From Acinetobacter shaoyimingii (GTDB lineage Bacteria > Pseudomonadota > Gammaproteobacteria > Pseudomonadales > Moraxellaceae), in assembly GCF_011578045.1 (NCBI RefSeq), contig NZ_CP049801.1, positions 2,480,001-2,544,000 on the forward strand: a DNA stretch of 64,000 nucleotides, given 5' to 3'. Each line of letters opens with the position of its first letter. Within the stretch, counting starts at the first letter, position 1. The notes beneath the pieces were generated by a model. It was not told where the DNA came from, made no database searches, and saw nothing but the letters and a program-made list of their open reading frames with translations. Shown one piece after another: positions 10,558-22,068 of the stretch. A program made the translations under genes and the position numbers.

Positions 10558-12255
10558 TTATTTCCAATTTTTCAACTTAGATGTATGCCCAATGCCGACA
10601 TTAAAACTGTTGGTTGGATCGAGTTTTTGATAATGCGTTTTTAGTGCAGGCTTTGCCACATATAAATGTCCAACATTATGCTCCGCAGGATATTCAGCTT
10701 TACGTGCATCCAGTAATTTCCACATCGCATGTTCCATCGCCAAAGGATCTACGCCTTTTTTGACAATATAGTCCTGATGGAACACATGACAGAGGAAATG
10801 GCCGTAGTAGAGTTTATGAATAATTTGCTCGTCCATCTCTTTAGGCAAAGTCTCTACCCATTCACGGTCATTACGGCGTAAAGCAATATCCAACGCCACA
10901 ATATCTTCCACTTCGCGTAAATGCGTATCCCGATAACGAATGGCAGCTCCTGCCACAGCAAAACGGTGTAAAAAGGCTTTACGACCTTCGTCCGCATCAC
11001 ACAGGAAATAATCGCCTGTGTTACGGCCTGCAAAATACTGCTTTAAGAACGTATCCACGGCTGGAACGTCCTGATCTTCAATCCTTAAAACTAAATGATG
11101 CTCATATAAATCACGGAAATCGTTCATCCGTTTTGGCAGATGCGACGGTAAAAACTTGGTGACCAATTGTAGAACTTTGTCAGAAAGCCCTTTCATGCCC
11201 CATTTTTCCAAATAACCATCGACCTTGTCTTTCATGGCAAATGCGGCAGGCACTTTGGCTGTACCAAATTTTTCGATAAACATAAACGTGTCTTTACCGT
11301 ATTCCGCACCAATGTCATAAGCCACACGGTGAATGTATTCCCCCGCAATTGGAATACGAGGCAAATCGGTCAACAGGAAACGGCGAATTTCGGTCAAGTC
11401 ATCATGTGAGTTTGTGCCCACATAAAACACCTGACTTGGAATTTTCTCGAAGGTATCTAAACGTACGGCAAATACACAAACTTTCCCCGCAGAACCCGAA
11501 GCTTCGTATAAACGGGAAGGATCGGCATTAAAACGAGCTGGTGTATCGGCATCGACTTGCGCCACATCTTTCATATAACGATGGTCAGATGCACAGCAAT
11601 GACTATCATTTTGAATATCCGCAATTTGGTACTGTTGTTGTTCCAGATTGGTCAGGATCTGTTCAGGCGTTTCACCCAAATTCACGCCTAGGTGATTGAC
11701 CAGTTCAAGTTGACCTTGCTCATTCACCCGTGCATATAAAGCAAGTTCGGTATAAGCAGGACCACGACGCACCAAAGCGCCACCCGAGTTATTACATACG
11801 CCACCCAATACCGACGCACCGATACAAGAAGACCCAATCACCGAATGCGGTTCACGGTTAAACCCTGCCAATTCTTTTTCTAACCGATCTAAGCTTGCAC
11901 CGGGTAAACAAATGACTTGTTTGCCTTCATTAATGACTTGAATGCCCTGCAGACGGCGTGTACTCATCAGTATCACAGGACGGTCATAGTCATCACCAAA
12001 TGGGGTTGAACCACCCGTCAAACCCGTATTCGCTGCTTGCATAATGACAATACAATCAGCATCGACTGCTATTTTCAGCACTTGCCACTGTTCGAGCAAT
12101 GTTCCAGGTGCAACCACAGCGAGAACTTGCCCTGATCCATAGCGACGTCCCTGACGATATAAACGGGTCTCTTGTTCATCGGTCAATACATGGGCTTTAC
12201 CGACTATATCAATCAGTTTTTGAATGGTGTTTTGACAAGTAAGTGAAGCTGACAT
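10558..12255 (-). CDS. dld: Quinone-dependent D-lactate dehydrogenase
   Basis: Dld is a membrane-associated FAD enzyme oxidising D-lactate to pyruvate and passing electrons to quinone. The N-terminal PCMH-type FAD domain is recognisable from MQAANTGLTGGSTPFG, VICLPGASLDRLEKEL, and the flavin-loop segment SSCIGASVLGGVCNNSGGA near residues 143-161. The C-terminal membrane-binding domain contains the Lys/Arg-rich stretch ending KNWK. At 565 aa it matches the E. coli enzyme (571 aa in memory). ATG 12255 is preceded by AGGAT. The gene follows lldD in the same direction but is separated by 491 bases that include a palindromic repeat, so it may have its own promoter. Confidence 0.95.
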   Translation of the reverse strand: MSASLTCQNTIQKLIDIVGKAHVLTDEQETRLYRQGRRYGSGQVLAVVAPGTLLEQWQVLKIAVDADCIVIMQAANTGLTGGSTPFGDDYDRPVILMSTRRLQGIQVINEGKQVICLPGASLDRLEKELAGFNREPHSVIGSSCIGASVLGGVCNNSGGALVRRGPAYTELALYARVNEQGQLELVNHLGVNLGETPEQILTNLEQQQYQIADIQNDSHCCASDHRYMKDVAQVDADTPARFNADPSRLYEASGSAGKVCVFAVRLDTFEKIPSQVFYVGTNSHDDLTEIRRFLLTDLPRIPIAGEYIHRVAYDIGAEYGKDTFMFIEKFGTAKVPAAFAMKDKVDGYLEKWGMKGLSDKVLQLVTKFLPSHLPKRMNDFRDLYEHHLVLRIEDQDVPAVDTFLKQYFAGRNTGDYFLCDADEGRKAFLHRFAVAGAAIRYRDTHLREVEDIVALDIALRRNDREWVETLPKEMDEQIIHKLYYGHFLCHVFHQDYIVKKGVDPLAMEHAMWKLLDARKAEYPAEHNVGHLYVAKPALKTHYQKLDPTNSFNVGIGHTSKLKNWK

Positions 12256-12746
12256 GGTTTAAATCCTGTATGACTGAATCCATCTTGAATGATGATCCTT
12301 TCAGATTCATTCGAAACTTAAAGAAAAAGAAATCTCGATACACGACCCAGTCTTTCGTTTCTGTTCGAGCCAGACTGAATTTTGAGGCAAAATGTTTCTG
12401 CGACTTAAAATTTTTCGTGACTGTTATTGTGCAAGTTCAACGAAAGACAAATGGTTTTGCTTACTTTTCCCGAAAGAAAATTAAGGAATAAGCGAGCTAT
12501 ATATGCTGTTAAAACTATAGTTCTTTCGGAAATAAAAAAATAATCAATGATCCATAATCTTAATGATCAATGAAATTCCCTTTTCCCTCTGAGAGAAGGT
12601 TAGGTAGGATGAGGGAACTTCAAACTAAAAACCTCTCCCTAACCCTCTCCTGACAGGAGAGGGAACTTTGTGATCAATTTTAATTGGACATAAGATGATT
12701 AACAGCATCATTTAAGTTCAACTCTTAAATTTATGCAGTTAAATGC
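12256..12746. other. Spacer between lldD and dld
   Basis: This stretch contains no supportable gene; the forward frame at 12243-12491 has no family signal and overlaps the start of dld. It holds the dld leader and the palindromic repeat at 12576-12668. Confidence 0.6.
12576..12668. repeat. Dispersed palindromic repeat (REP/MITE-like)
   Basis: Two inverted, related halves face each other. The left half reads TTCCCTTTTCCCTCTGAGAG then AAGGTTAGG, and ends GAGGGAACTT. The right half starts CCTCTCCCTAACCCTCTCC and contains the perfect palindrome CCTCTCCTGACAGGAGAGG, also ending GAGGGAACTT. The CTCTCCCTAACCCTCTCC type of sequence is known to me as a repetitive intergenic element in several proteobacteria. 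It has no coding capacity. Confidence 0.65.
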
Positions 12747-13898
12747 TTAAACCAATTCTTTTTCTAATTTCACTAAGCAATCTGAAGTAATATCAGCGAT
12801 GCTTTTTGCACCCGTTAAGGTCATTGCAACACGCATTTCCTTATCAATCAGTTCGAGTAAGTTACTTACCCCTGCACCGCCTGCCGCACCCAAAGCGTAA
12901 ACAAAGGCACGACCGAGCATACAAGTATCCGCACCCAATGCGAGCATACGTACAACGTCTAAACCATTACGAATACCCGAGTCCGCAAGGATTTTGATAT
13001 CCCCTTTCACCGCATCCGCAATCGGAGGAAGCGCACGAGCAGAGGATAAAACACCATCGAGCTGACGACCACCATGGTTCGATACCACAATACCATCCGC
13101 ACCAAAACGTACAGCATCTTTAGCATCTTCAGGGTCTAGAATCCCCTTAATCACCATTGGACCATCCCAAAATTCACGAATCCATTCTAAATCTTTCCAA
13201 GAAATAGAAGGATCGAAATTATTGCCCAACCAACCGATATAATCTTCTAAACCTGTAGGTTTACCGAGGTATTTTGAAATATTGCCCAAATCATGCGGAC
13301 GACCGAGTAGACCCACATTCCATGCCCAATGAGGATGGAAACACGACTGCATATAACGGCGCATCGCGGCATTTGGACCACTCATACCCGAATGCGCATC
13401 ACGGTAACGTGCCCCCGGAACAGGCATATCGACAGTAAATACTAATGTTGAACATCCTGCTGCCTTGGCACGCTCCAAGGCATTTTTCATAAAGCCACGG
13501 TCACGCAGTACATATAACTGAAACCACATTGGACGGTTAATTGCAGGTGCGACTTCTTCAATTGGACATACTGAAACTGTAGATAAGGTAAATGGAATGC
13601 CTTTTTTGTCTGCTGCTACTGCGGCTTGAACTTCACCACGGCGTGCATACATCCCAGTTAAACCCACAGGTGACAATGCCACAGGCATCGACAAGGTTTC
13701 ATCAAACAGTTTGGTCTCTAAACTTAACTTTGACATGTCATTTAAGACACGTTGACGTAATGCAATTTTCGATAAATCTTCAACATTACGTTTTAAGGTA
13801 TATTCGGCATATGCCCCACCATCAATATAGTGAAACAAAAATGGCGGTAATCGACGTCTTGCTGCTTCACGATAGTCATTAGCAGAAGAAATAATCAT
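12747..13898 (-). CDS. lldD: L-lactate dehydrogenase (FMN, quinone-linked)
   Basis: LldD oxidises L-lactate to pyruvate at the inner membrane and passes electrons to quinone. It is a TIM-barrel FMN-dependent alpha-hydroxyacid dehydrogenase. Landmarks are [13 protein letters not shown] near residues 22-34, the barrel strand QLYVLRDR, the flavin Lys in [12 protein letters not shown], and the active-site [10 protein letters not shown] near 273-282 with the catalytic His. The length of 383 aa is typical. Its start lies three bases after the lldR stop, so translation is likely coupled within the lldP-lldR-lldD operon. Confidence 0.96.
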   Translation of the reverse strand: MIISSANDYREAARRRLPPFLFHYIDGGAYAEYTLKRNVEDLSKIALRQRVLNDMSKLSLETKLFDETLSMPVALSPVGLTGMYARRGEVQAAVAADKKGIPFTLSTVSVCPIEEVAPAINRPMWFQLYVLRDRGFMKNALERAKAAGCSTLVFTVDMPVPGARYRDAHSGMSGPNAAMRRYMQSCFHPHWAWNVGLLGRPHDLGNISKYLGKPTGLEDYIGWLGNNFDPSISWKDLEWIREFWDGPMVIKGILDPEDAKDAVRFGADGIVVSNHGGRQLDGVLSSARALPPIADAVKGDIKILADSGIRNGLDVVRMLALGADTCMLGRAFVYALGAAGGAGVSNLLELIDKEMRVAMTLTGAKSIADITSDCLVKLEKELV

Positions 13899-13901
13899 AA
13901 C

Positions 13902-14645
13902 TTATGTCCTATTCAATCGACTTGCACGCTGACGACGAGCTTCTTCTTCATCAATCATACGTACTTGCTGAACTACAAATTCAATATGCCCACACACTGC
14001 TTTACGGGCAGCTTCAGGGTCTTGGCGTTCAATTGCATTCATTACTTGTAAGTGCTGATCATGCAATTGTTCAAAACGATGTGGAGAGGTATAGACTTTA
14101 CGTCGACCCAGCATCACGTTGTACTGCAATAAATCAAACAAACTGCGCATCATTTGTATAAGCACCAAATTGTGTGATGCCTCTGCAATGGCTAAGTGAA
14201 ACTGAGCGTCAGCAATAGCCGCTTGAGCATCATCACCAATGGCTTGAAAATGATTGATCTGCTCATAACATTTGCGGATATTTTCCAAATCTACCGCCGT
14301 TGCACGCTGAGCCGCATACCACGCCGTTCCACCTTCAAGCACAATTCGAGCTTCTTGCACATCAAAACGATATTCAGGATCCTGATCGATTAGATTCGAT
14401 AAAGGTTCAACAATATTGTGCTGTGACCAATTGGCAGGTAATTGCTGTAAATAGGTTCCTGCCCCCATACGGCTGTGTAAAATTCCACTGGCACTCAATT
14501 GTTGAATCGCTTCACGCAGTGATGTTCGAGACACACCCATTAGTTCGCATAATTTACGTTCTGCAGGCAAACGTGCTCCGACTTGCAAATGACTTTGCTC
14601 AATTAAAAGGCGTAAGCGTTGTACAACTTTGTCGGAGACTTTCAT
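13902..14645 (-). CDS. lldR: LldR, FadR-type GntR regulator of lactate utilisation
   Basis: This is a DNA-binding regulator with an N-terminal GntR winged helix (VGARLPAERKLCELMGVSRTSLREAI, near residues 21-46). Its C-terminal FCD ligand-binding domain (FHLAIAEASHNLVL) carries the metal-type His residues. In E. coli LldR represses and activates lldPRD and responds to L-lactate. The gene lies between lldP and lldD in the same operon, as in E. coli. Two ATTGGT-N3-ACCAAT operators, the LldR consensus, lie upstream of lldP, so autoregulation of the whole operon is likely. The usual length (about 250 aa) is kept. Confidence 0.94.
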   Translation of the reverse strand: MKVSDKVVQRLRLLIEQSHLQVGARLPAERKLCELMGVSRTSLREAIQQLSASGILHSRMGAGTYLQQLPANWSQHNIVEPLSNLIDQDPEYRFDVQEARIVLEGGTAWYAAQRATAVDLENIRKCYEQINHFQAIGDDAQAAIADAQFHLAIAEASHNLVLIQMMRSLFDLLQYNVMLGRRKVYTSPHRFEQLHDQHLQVMNAIERQDPEAARKAVCGHIEFVVQQVRMIDEEEARRQRASRLNRT

Positions 14646-14663
14646 TCGTTTACCTTAACCAAT

Positions 14664-16325
14664 TTATGGAATCATCCACGGAAAAACATAAGCTTGTAGT
14701 GTGATGATGATACCAATCATTACCGTAAAGGTAATACTGTGTTTGACCGTAAAGCGGAATAAATCGGATTCTTTACCCACCAAACCGACGGCTGCACAGG
14801 CAATCGCAATCGATTGTGGAGAAATCATTTTTCCTGTCACGCCACCACTGGTATTGGCTGCAACCAATAACACTTCTGGAACACCAATTTGCTGTGCTGT
14901 GGTTGCTTGTAAAGCCGAGAACAAGGCATTGGCTGATGTGTCTGAACCAGTTAAGAACACCCCGACCCAACCTAAGAAAGGCGAGAAGAATGTAAATGCC
15001 TGTCCCGTATGTGCCAGTGCCAAAGCTAAAGTTGCAGATAAACCTGAATAGTTCGCAATAAAGGCAAAAGCCAGCACCATACCAATTGAGTAAATTGGCG
15101 TTTTTAATTCACTCACTGTCTCTGCAAAAGTTGCGATGGCATCCTTTGGTTTCATTTTGAGATAAATGATGGTGATCACCGCTGCCAGCATGATTGCAGT
15201 GCCCGTCGCTGAGAACCAATCAAATTTATAAATGGCATCATAGTCTTTCACTTCAGGCGCGACAGGCGGTAATTTTTGGATCAATTGGTGCAAATACGGC
15301 ACTTTGATTGAAATCACCCAGTCACTGAGTGCACCATCCTTAGCGAATAACGCTTTAAAGGGTTGAATACTCCATAAAGTCACCATTGCCGTCAGTACAG
15401 CAAACGGTGACCATGCTTTAATAATTTGACCTACCGAGTATTTTTGTTTTGCAGCCTGAGCGAGAGTTTCATCGACTTGAACATCATCTTCAAAGCGGAA
15501 AATATGTTTCGGTTGCCAAAATTTCAGCAATACGGTCAAACTGACCAATGCAGCAATAGCAGCGGTAATATCTGGAAGTTCAGGTCCAACATAGTTAGCA
15601 GTTAAAAATTGCGCCAATGCAAAAGAACCACCACCTACGAATATTGCAGGCCATGTTTCTTTCACACCACGCCAGCCATCCATAATCGCCATAATCCAGA
15701 TCAACACAATCGGAACCATAATTGGCAGTTGACGACCCACCATCTTACTGATGTCTAGCGTATCTAGACCTGAGACCTGACCTGCGACAATAATCGGAAT
15801 CCCCATCGCACCAAATGCCACTGGGGCCGTGTTGACAATTAAACACAGTCCAGCTGCGTATAGCGGTTTAAAACCAAGTCCCACCAACAATGCAGCGGTA
15901 ATCGCTACTGGCGCACCAAAACCCGCAGCCCCCTCCAAAAACGTACCGAAGGCAAAACCGACCAATAACATTTGCAGGCGTTGGTCTTCAGTTAAAGATA
16001 AGATGGAAGAGCGGATAATATCGAACTGCCCCGTCTTTACTGAAATTTTGTAGAGAAATACTGCCCCAATGATGATCCATGCAATTGGCCAAAGTCCGTA
16101 GAAAAAGCCATACACCATCGATGCCAAGGCCATGCTTACAGGCATTTTATAGAGGAACATCGACACCAAAAAAGCCAGTGCAACAGTAATCGTACCTGCC
16201 ACACTGCCCTTCATTCGGAACACGGCAAGTGCAAGGAAGAAGAAGATAATTGGAATTAAAGCAATTGCGCTAGATATCCAAATATTCCCCAGAGGGTCAT
16301 AAACTTGTTGCCATTGTTGAAGCAT
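14664..16325 (-). CDS. lldP: L-lactate permease
   Basis: LldP is an inner-membrane proton symporter for L-lactate, D-lactate and glycolate. It has about a dozen hydrophobic segments and the family landmarks [33 protein letters not shown] and [18 protein letters not shown]. The last conserved block is [21 protein letters not shown]. At 553 aa it has full length. ATG 16325 has an excellent AAGGAGA ribosome site five bases upstream. It is the first gene of lldP-lldR-lldD, and its promoter region carries two LldR-type operators. Confidence 0.96.
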   Translation of the reverse strand: MLQQWQQVYDPLGNIWISSAIALIPIIFFFLALAVFRMKGSVAGTITVALAFLVSMFLYKMPVSMALASMVYGFFYGLWPIAWIIIGAVFLYKISVKTGQFDIIRSSILSLTEDQRLQMLLVGFAFGTFLEGAAGFGAPVAITAALLVGLGFKPLYAAGLCLIVNTAPVAFGAMGIPIIVAGQVSGLDTLDISKMVGRQLPIMVPIVLIWIMAIMDGWRGVKETWPAIFVGGGSFALAQFLTANYVGPELPDITAAIAALVSLTVLLKFWQPKHIFRFEDDVQVDETLAQAAKQKYSVGQIIKAWSPFAVLTAMVTLWSIQPFKALFAKDGALSDWVISIKVPYLHQLIQKLPPVAPEVKDYDAIYKFDWFSATGTAIMLAAVITIIYLKMKPKDAIATFAETVSELKTPIYSIGMVLAFAFIANYSGLSATLALALAHTGQAFTFFSPFLGWVGVFLTGSDTSANALFSALQATTAQQIGVPEVLLVAANTSGGVTGKMISPQSIAIACAAVGLVGKESDLFRFTVKHSITFTVMIGIIITLQAYVFPWMIP

Positions 16326-16383
16326 CGCTCTCTCCTTGACATGCTTAGCCAGTTCCGATGTTAAAGATCATGTCTATTTCGGT

Positions 16384-16398
16384 ATTGGTATTACCAAT
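16384..16398. promoter_or_regulatory. LldR-type operator, promoter-proximal to lldP
   Basis: The 15-mer ATTGGTATTACCAAT is a perfect ATTGGT-N3-ACCAAT palindrome, matching the E. coli LldR operator consensus as I know it. It lies about 59 bases upstream of the lldP start. Confidence 0.8.
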
Positions 16399-16488
16399 AT
16401 AAGCAATAAAGACTAAAAATCATTTATTTCAGACCAATAATGGTAATACCCACTGATTTAAAGCGCAATAAAGAATCATTGAAATTAA

Positions 16489-16503
16489 ATTGGTATGACC
16501 AAT
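16489..16503. promoter_or_regulatory. Second LldR-type operator, distal to lldP
   Basis: The 15-mer ATTGGTATGACCAAT has the same six-base arms as the proximal site and differs in one spacer base. Its start is 105 bases from the proximal site, equal to ten turns of 10.5-bp DNA, which places both on one face. Confidence 0.8.
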
Positions 16504-17113
16504 ATTGACGGTTGAAAGGAGCACTGCTGTACTTTTAAAATCGTATAATATTAACAACAAGATATTGATTAATAATATTATTTTAATTTTTAGTGATGTA
16601 TTAAAGATCATCCTTCAAACTTTAGTCTAAATACAGTCATTGCAACCGATTTCTAGAATGTGAAAATGATTTATGCAGCACAGCATATGGAGCTTTTTAT
16701 CGCTAAAATTCACTTTTTAGGATGTTGATGAGAATTAAATTTACCAAGATAAATGTCATTATTACTTTGCAGATGCTTAGCCAAGGTCAAGTACTAAAGA
16801 AAAATGACGGGCAGAATAATTAAACCAAAAGTATCCGTTATATAACAAAACAAAAGAAACAATAGAAATAGACGTACGCGATTTTTAGCTTTTTTCGAGC
16901 CTGAGCTAACCATTAATGAAACACGATGCGAAAAAACCATTAGTGCAAGTGATGAATAGCACTACTGCATAAGGGCGAAGTCTTTTTATTTTGACTCGCC
17001 TCATCACAATCTTCTCTTTGCTCCATATATAAATCGATTCTCATTGATCTTATTAATCAGAAACTAACGATCATTTTGTTTTCGAAAAAACGCATTGAAT
17101 ACATTAATTCAGA

Positions 17114-18988
17114 TTAAGGCGCAGCATCGATAAAACCTTGTGTACTATAATAAGTCACATCTAAAGGACCTAAATAACGCGTACCATTATTCAAAGGTAA
17201 ATCTTCTAAATACTGTAAAAAGGCTTCGGTATAATCAAGCCCAACATCAATACGACGATCTCCACGAATCGTGCTTAATGTGTGATATGAACCCTGACCA
17301 TCAGCTAAAAAATTAATGGTGATGAGTTTATACATCCGATTTAAATCGAGCGCCTGCAATTGGTTTTGCGCATCTCGAATTTGAATATGACTTACGCGTT
17401 GACCAAGCGGTTGATTTAAATCGACTTGCCATGTCATTCCTGCTGTATATGGATAACTCCCTGTTTGACCATTTAACACAGCTTGCATCGCATCCTCAAG
17501 CATGGCTTTTAGCTCATGTCCATACATATTCAGTTGAACCAAGGTGTTATCAAAAGCTAAGATTCGATAGACCTTATCCACATTAATATCGCCTTGTGCT
17601 ATATCTTCACGAACACCGCCACCATTGATCAAAGATATATTCGCTTGGAAATAACGCTGTCCTTGTTTTAAATAAGCTTCAGCAACCAATTGTTGAATAT
17701 CACCACCATGCTGATGCGTAAATGAATTTTGATTACAGACATCTCCTAAAGCTGATCGGTTGATATCGCGCCATGTTCCAGGAACACGTCTTAAACAAAA
17801 ATTTGTGGTTGCCACCGCCACATTTTGCTGACCAAATAATATTTTTGCCGAACGATATGGCGCAAGTATGGCATCAGCTTCAGCATCGGGTTGCACAATA
17901 CTCAAACTGCCACTTTGTTGAATATCTTGATGGATAAAATCTAATTCTTCAGCGGATAATACTGGTGTGTTTCCAACGCGTTGAAAACGATCTCCCAGCA
18001 AAATATGCGGTCGACCACCACATTTTAATACATGACCTTGGTCATCAAACTCAATATTGAGTTGTCCCACCACATAAGCATACTGTGCTGCTTGAGCCAC
18101 ACAAACACGACGACCGTTTTTGTCTTGAGCAATAGTTGGATAAGGACCTTGAGGGCTAAAACCATAATCACTTAAGTTTTCATTGGCCAATAAACTATGT
18201 GAATCCCCACCAATGACAATATCCACTCCATCTAATTGCCGAATAAGGTTCAAGTCTTCTTGATAACCAATATGTGACTGTAAAACAATTTTATTGATAC
18301 CTTGTGCTTTTAAGACATCAATCGCTGCTTGTACGCTTGCCAGTTCATCCAAAAACTCAGTATTGGTATCTGGACGTGAGGAATGCTTGGTTTTAAATGC
18401 GGTGGTGACCCCAATCAAACCAATTTTTTGACCTTGTTTTTCAATTACTGTATAAGGTTGAACACGATTACTTTGATATAAAGCTGATCCTTCACCAAAC
18501 ACTACATTACTACTTAGCACAGCGGTTTTTGTTGGACATGCTGAGCTTTGCTCTAAGTCATTTAAGAATTTAAGTAATGCAGTATCGCCATTATCAAACT
18601 CATGATTGCCTAAAGTAAAACTGTCGAAGCAAATGCTATTCATCATTTTTGCTTCAGCTTCACCACGCCCAATTTTGAAATATAAATCGCCGACCAATGC
18701 ATCTCCTGCATGGATTTTTAGGGTATTGGGCAATTGGACGCTTAGCTGTTTAAATAATGCTGCGACACGACTAAAACCACCATAATTGACTTGTATTGGT
18801 TCACGTGTGTCTTCAGCTGTTTTGAGTTGCAATTGGATCGTGGATTCATCAAGGTGAGAGTGACTGTCATTAATATGTAAAATATTCAGTTCAAATGTTT
18901 GATGGTTCTGTTCTGAACCATTTGATTTACAACCTTGTATCATAAAAAACGACATACAAAAGCTAAGCCACAGCAAGCTATTCAGCAT
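17114..18988 (-). CDS. Bifunctional metallophosphatase/5'-nucleotidase lipoprotein (UshA family)
   Basis: This is an exported nucleotidase of the UshA/NadN/5'-nucleotidase family, probably hydrolysing extracytoplasmic nucleotides or UDP-sugars. ATG 18988 follows AGGAAAGGAAA, a much better site than upstream in-frame starts to 19045. It begins a lipoprotein signal peptide (MLNSLLWLSF... MIQGC) with the lipidated Cys at residue 20. The metal-binding motifs of the N-terminal metallophosphatase domain follow: LHINDSHSH, HAGDALVGD, LGNHEFDNGD, QSHIGYQED and IGGDSHS. The C-terminal 5'-nucleotidase domain contains NGGGVREDI and the substrate-stacking-type FLADGQGSY region. It is a single gene. Whether it acts as a NAD or UDP-sugar nucleotidase is undetermined. 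Confidence 0.88.
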   Translation of the reverse strand: MLNSLLWLSFCMSFFMIQGCKSNGSEQNHQTFELNILHINDSHSHLDESTIQLQLKTAEDTREPIQVNYGGFSRVAALFKQLSVQLPNTLKIHAGDALVGDLYFKIGRGEAEAKMMNSICFDSFTLGNHEFDNGDTALLKFLNDLEQSSACPTKTAVLSSNVVFGEGSALYQSNRVQPYTVIEKQGQKIGLIGVTTAFKTKHSSRPDTNTEFLDELASVQAAIDVLKAQGINKIVLQSHIGYQEDLNLIRQLDGVDIVIGGDSHSLLANENLSDYGFSPQGPYPTIAQDKNGRRVCVAQAAQYAYVVGQLNIEFDDQGHVLKCGGRPHILLGDRFQRVGNTPVLSAEELDFIHQDIQQSGSLSIVQPDAEADAILAPYRSAKILFGQQNVAVATTNFCLRRVPGTWRDINRSALGDVCNQNSFTHQHGGDIQQLVAEAYLKQGQRYFQANISLINGGGVREDIAQGDINVDKVYRILAFDNTLVQLNMYGHELKAMLEDAMQAVLNGQTGSYPYTAGMTWQVDLNQPLGQRVSHIQIRDAQNQLQALDLNRMYKLITINFLADGQGSYHTLSTIRGDRRIDVGLDYTEAFLQYLEDLPLNNGTRYLGPLDVTYYSTQGFIDAAP

Positions 18989-20763
<1,775 letters not shown>

Positions 20764-20777
20764 GTTGTAGTTAAGTC

Positions 20778-20807
20778 AAAAAGCCGCGCAATTTGCGCGG
20801 TTTTTTA
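20778..20807. terminator. Terminator between argG and the first diguanylate cyclase gene
   Basis: A GC-rich stem CCGCGCA (20784-20790) / TGCGCGG (20794-20800) with an ATT loop is flanked by AAAA and TTTTTT. It serves argG and may also end leftward... rightward-facing read-through from either side, since the convergent cyclase gene stops at 20805. Confidence 0.85.
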
Positions 20808-22055
20808 TTGATTTAAATACTGCACAAACACTCGATTTCGCCCTAAAGCTTTCGCCTGATAGAGTGCCTGATCAGCAGCTTTGAGCACATCAGCGTAAAT
20901 TACATTGTCTTGCCCATCATAAACCGTTAAACCAATACTCACGGTCAGATGTTTTGCCACAGATGAGCGTTGGTGCTCTATATCTAATGAACGAATCTTT
21001 TGCAACAGTTGCTGAGCAAATACTTCAGCCTCTGCTTGATGAATATGATGCAATACAATCACGAACTCTTCACCACCAAATCGCACTGCATTTGCTTTAT
21101 CTGGGAGTGAACAACTCATACAATGTGCCACTTGTATCAGTGCTTGATCACCTTGTTCATGACCATAGTAATCGTTATATAGCTTAAAAAAATCAATATC
21201 AATAAACAATAATGCGAAGCTAGATTGCGTTTGCTTTGCATCAATAATCGTTTGACTTAAATATTCATTAAAACCACGACGATTCCCCAATAACGTTAAG
21301 GCGTCTTGATGACTTAAATCTTTAAAATGTTGATTCATCAATGCATAAATACGTCTGTCATAATGAATAATAATTGATTGTAAAAATCTAATTTTTTCTG
21401 TTGAACTGACCAACAATGCAAGCGCAAATCCGACTAAATTTGGGAGCAACAAAGCATTAAGTACAACCCAACTCGCAATCTGTACATCTGCCCAGTGAAA
21501 ATAAACAATGCTCAATAATGCAGATAAAATACTCGCTAAAAATGTAATTTTAGGTTTTAAGCCTGAGCATACATAAACAAATACAATCGCTAAAGCAACC
21601 ACAATACTTCCCCGCCAAGCCAAAGGAAGTGAATACATGGAAAGTAAAATAGCGGAGTTAAGACCTATGCCAAAAAAAACAATATAAGGTACAATCTTGC
21701 CATAGAGATAATGCCATTGTGGATGTTTGGCCAAAGTAAAAATAATCAGTAACGCCAACCATGAACCAGCAAAAGAAAAATGATTCCTGAAAATATCTCG
21801 TTCACGATACAGTGGATCTGCGGAAAGATAATTCATTGATAAACTGACACAATGGAAAATAAAATAAATGACTATTGCAGGAAAAACAGCTCGGCCAATG
21901 AGTTTTATAATCCGATCTTGACGATCTTTCCAAAATTGATGTTCTAAAGCATCATCAAATGAAGCATTGACTGATTTTTTCTGTTGCAACAAAAGTTGCT
22001 CAAACTTTAATTTTTCTTGTCTTAGTATGTGGACTTCATTTTCAAGATCATTCAT
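20805..22055 (-). CDS. Membrane-bound diguanylate cyclase (GGDEF), copy 1
   Basis: This is a predicted inner-membrane diguanylate cyclase making cyclic di-GMP from two GTP. A short N-terminal coiled coil (MNDLENEVHILRQEKLKFEQ) leads into about six membrane segments and a C-terminal GGDEF domain with GGEEF near residue 325. The allosteric inhibitory RxxD site is absent at the equivalent position (PDKA before NAVRFGGEEF). I chose ATG 22055 because the N-terminus then aligns with its two neighbours. A longer frame to 22142 overlaps the upstream cyclase gene. There is no clear ribosome site, and the gene starts 13 bases after the stop of copy 2, suggesting translational coupling. The sensory input of the membrane part is unknown. 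Confidence 0.85.
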   Translation of the reverse strand: MNDLENEVHILRQEKLKFEQLLLQQKKSVNASFDDALEHQFWKDRQDRIIKLIGRAVFPAIVIYFIFHCVSLSMNYLSADPLYRERDIFRNHFSFAGSWLALLIIFTLAKHPQWHYLYGKIVPYIVFFGIGLNSAILLSMYSLPLAWRGSIVVALAIVFVYVCSGLKPKITFLASILSALLSIVYFHWADVQIASWVVLNALLLPNLVGFALALLVSSTEKIRFLQSIIIHYDRRIYALMNQHFKDLSHQDALTLLGNRRGFNEYLSQTIIDAKQTQSSFALLFIDIDFFKLYNDYYGHEQGDQALIQVAHCMSCSLPDKANAVRFGGEEFVIVLHHIHQAEAEVFAQQLLQKIRSLDIEHQRSSVAKHLTVSIGLTVYDGQDNVIYADVLKAADQALYQAKALGRNRVFVQYLNQ

Positions 22056-22068
22056 ACGCCATGGGCTA

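Larger units (their letters stand above)
16326..17113. other. Regulatory spacer upstream of lldP
   Basis: The 788-base gap holds the lldP leader and the two LldR operators within its first 180 bases. The remainder (16510-17113) is AT-rich without a convincing gene, apart from a weak bulged stem GGCGAAGTC/GACTCGCC around 16974-17000. The reverse frame at 16429-16611 overlaps an operator and is not called. Confidence 0.6.

Noticed and set aside
12243..12491. 82-codon forward reading frame opposite the dld start
   Set aside because: Overlaps the dld start in antisense; Lys/Arg/Phe-rich sequence without family signal.
16429..16611. 60-codon reverse frame upstream of lldP
   Set aside because: Covers a strong LldR operator; composition typical of AT-rich spacer.
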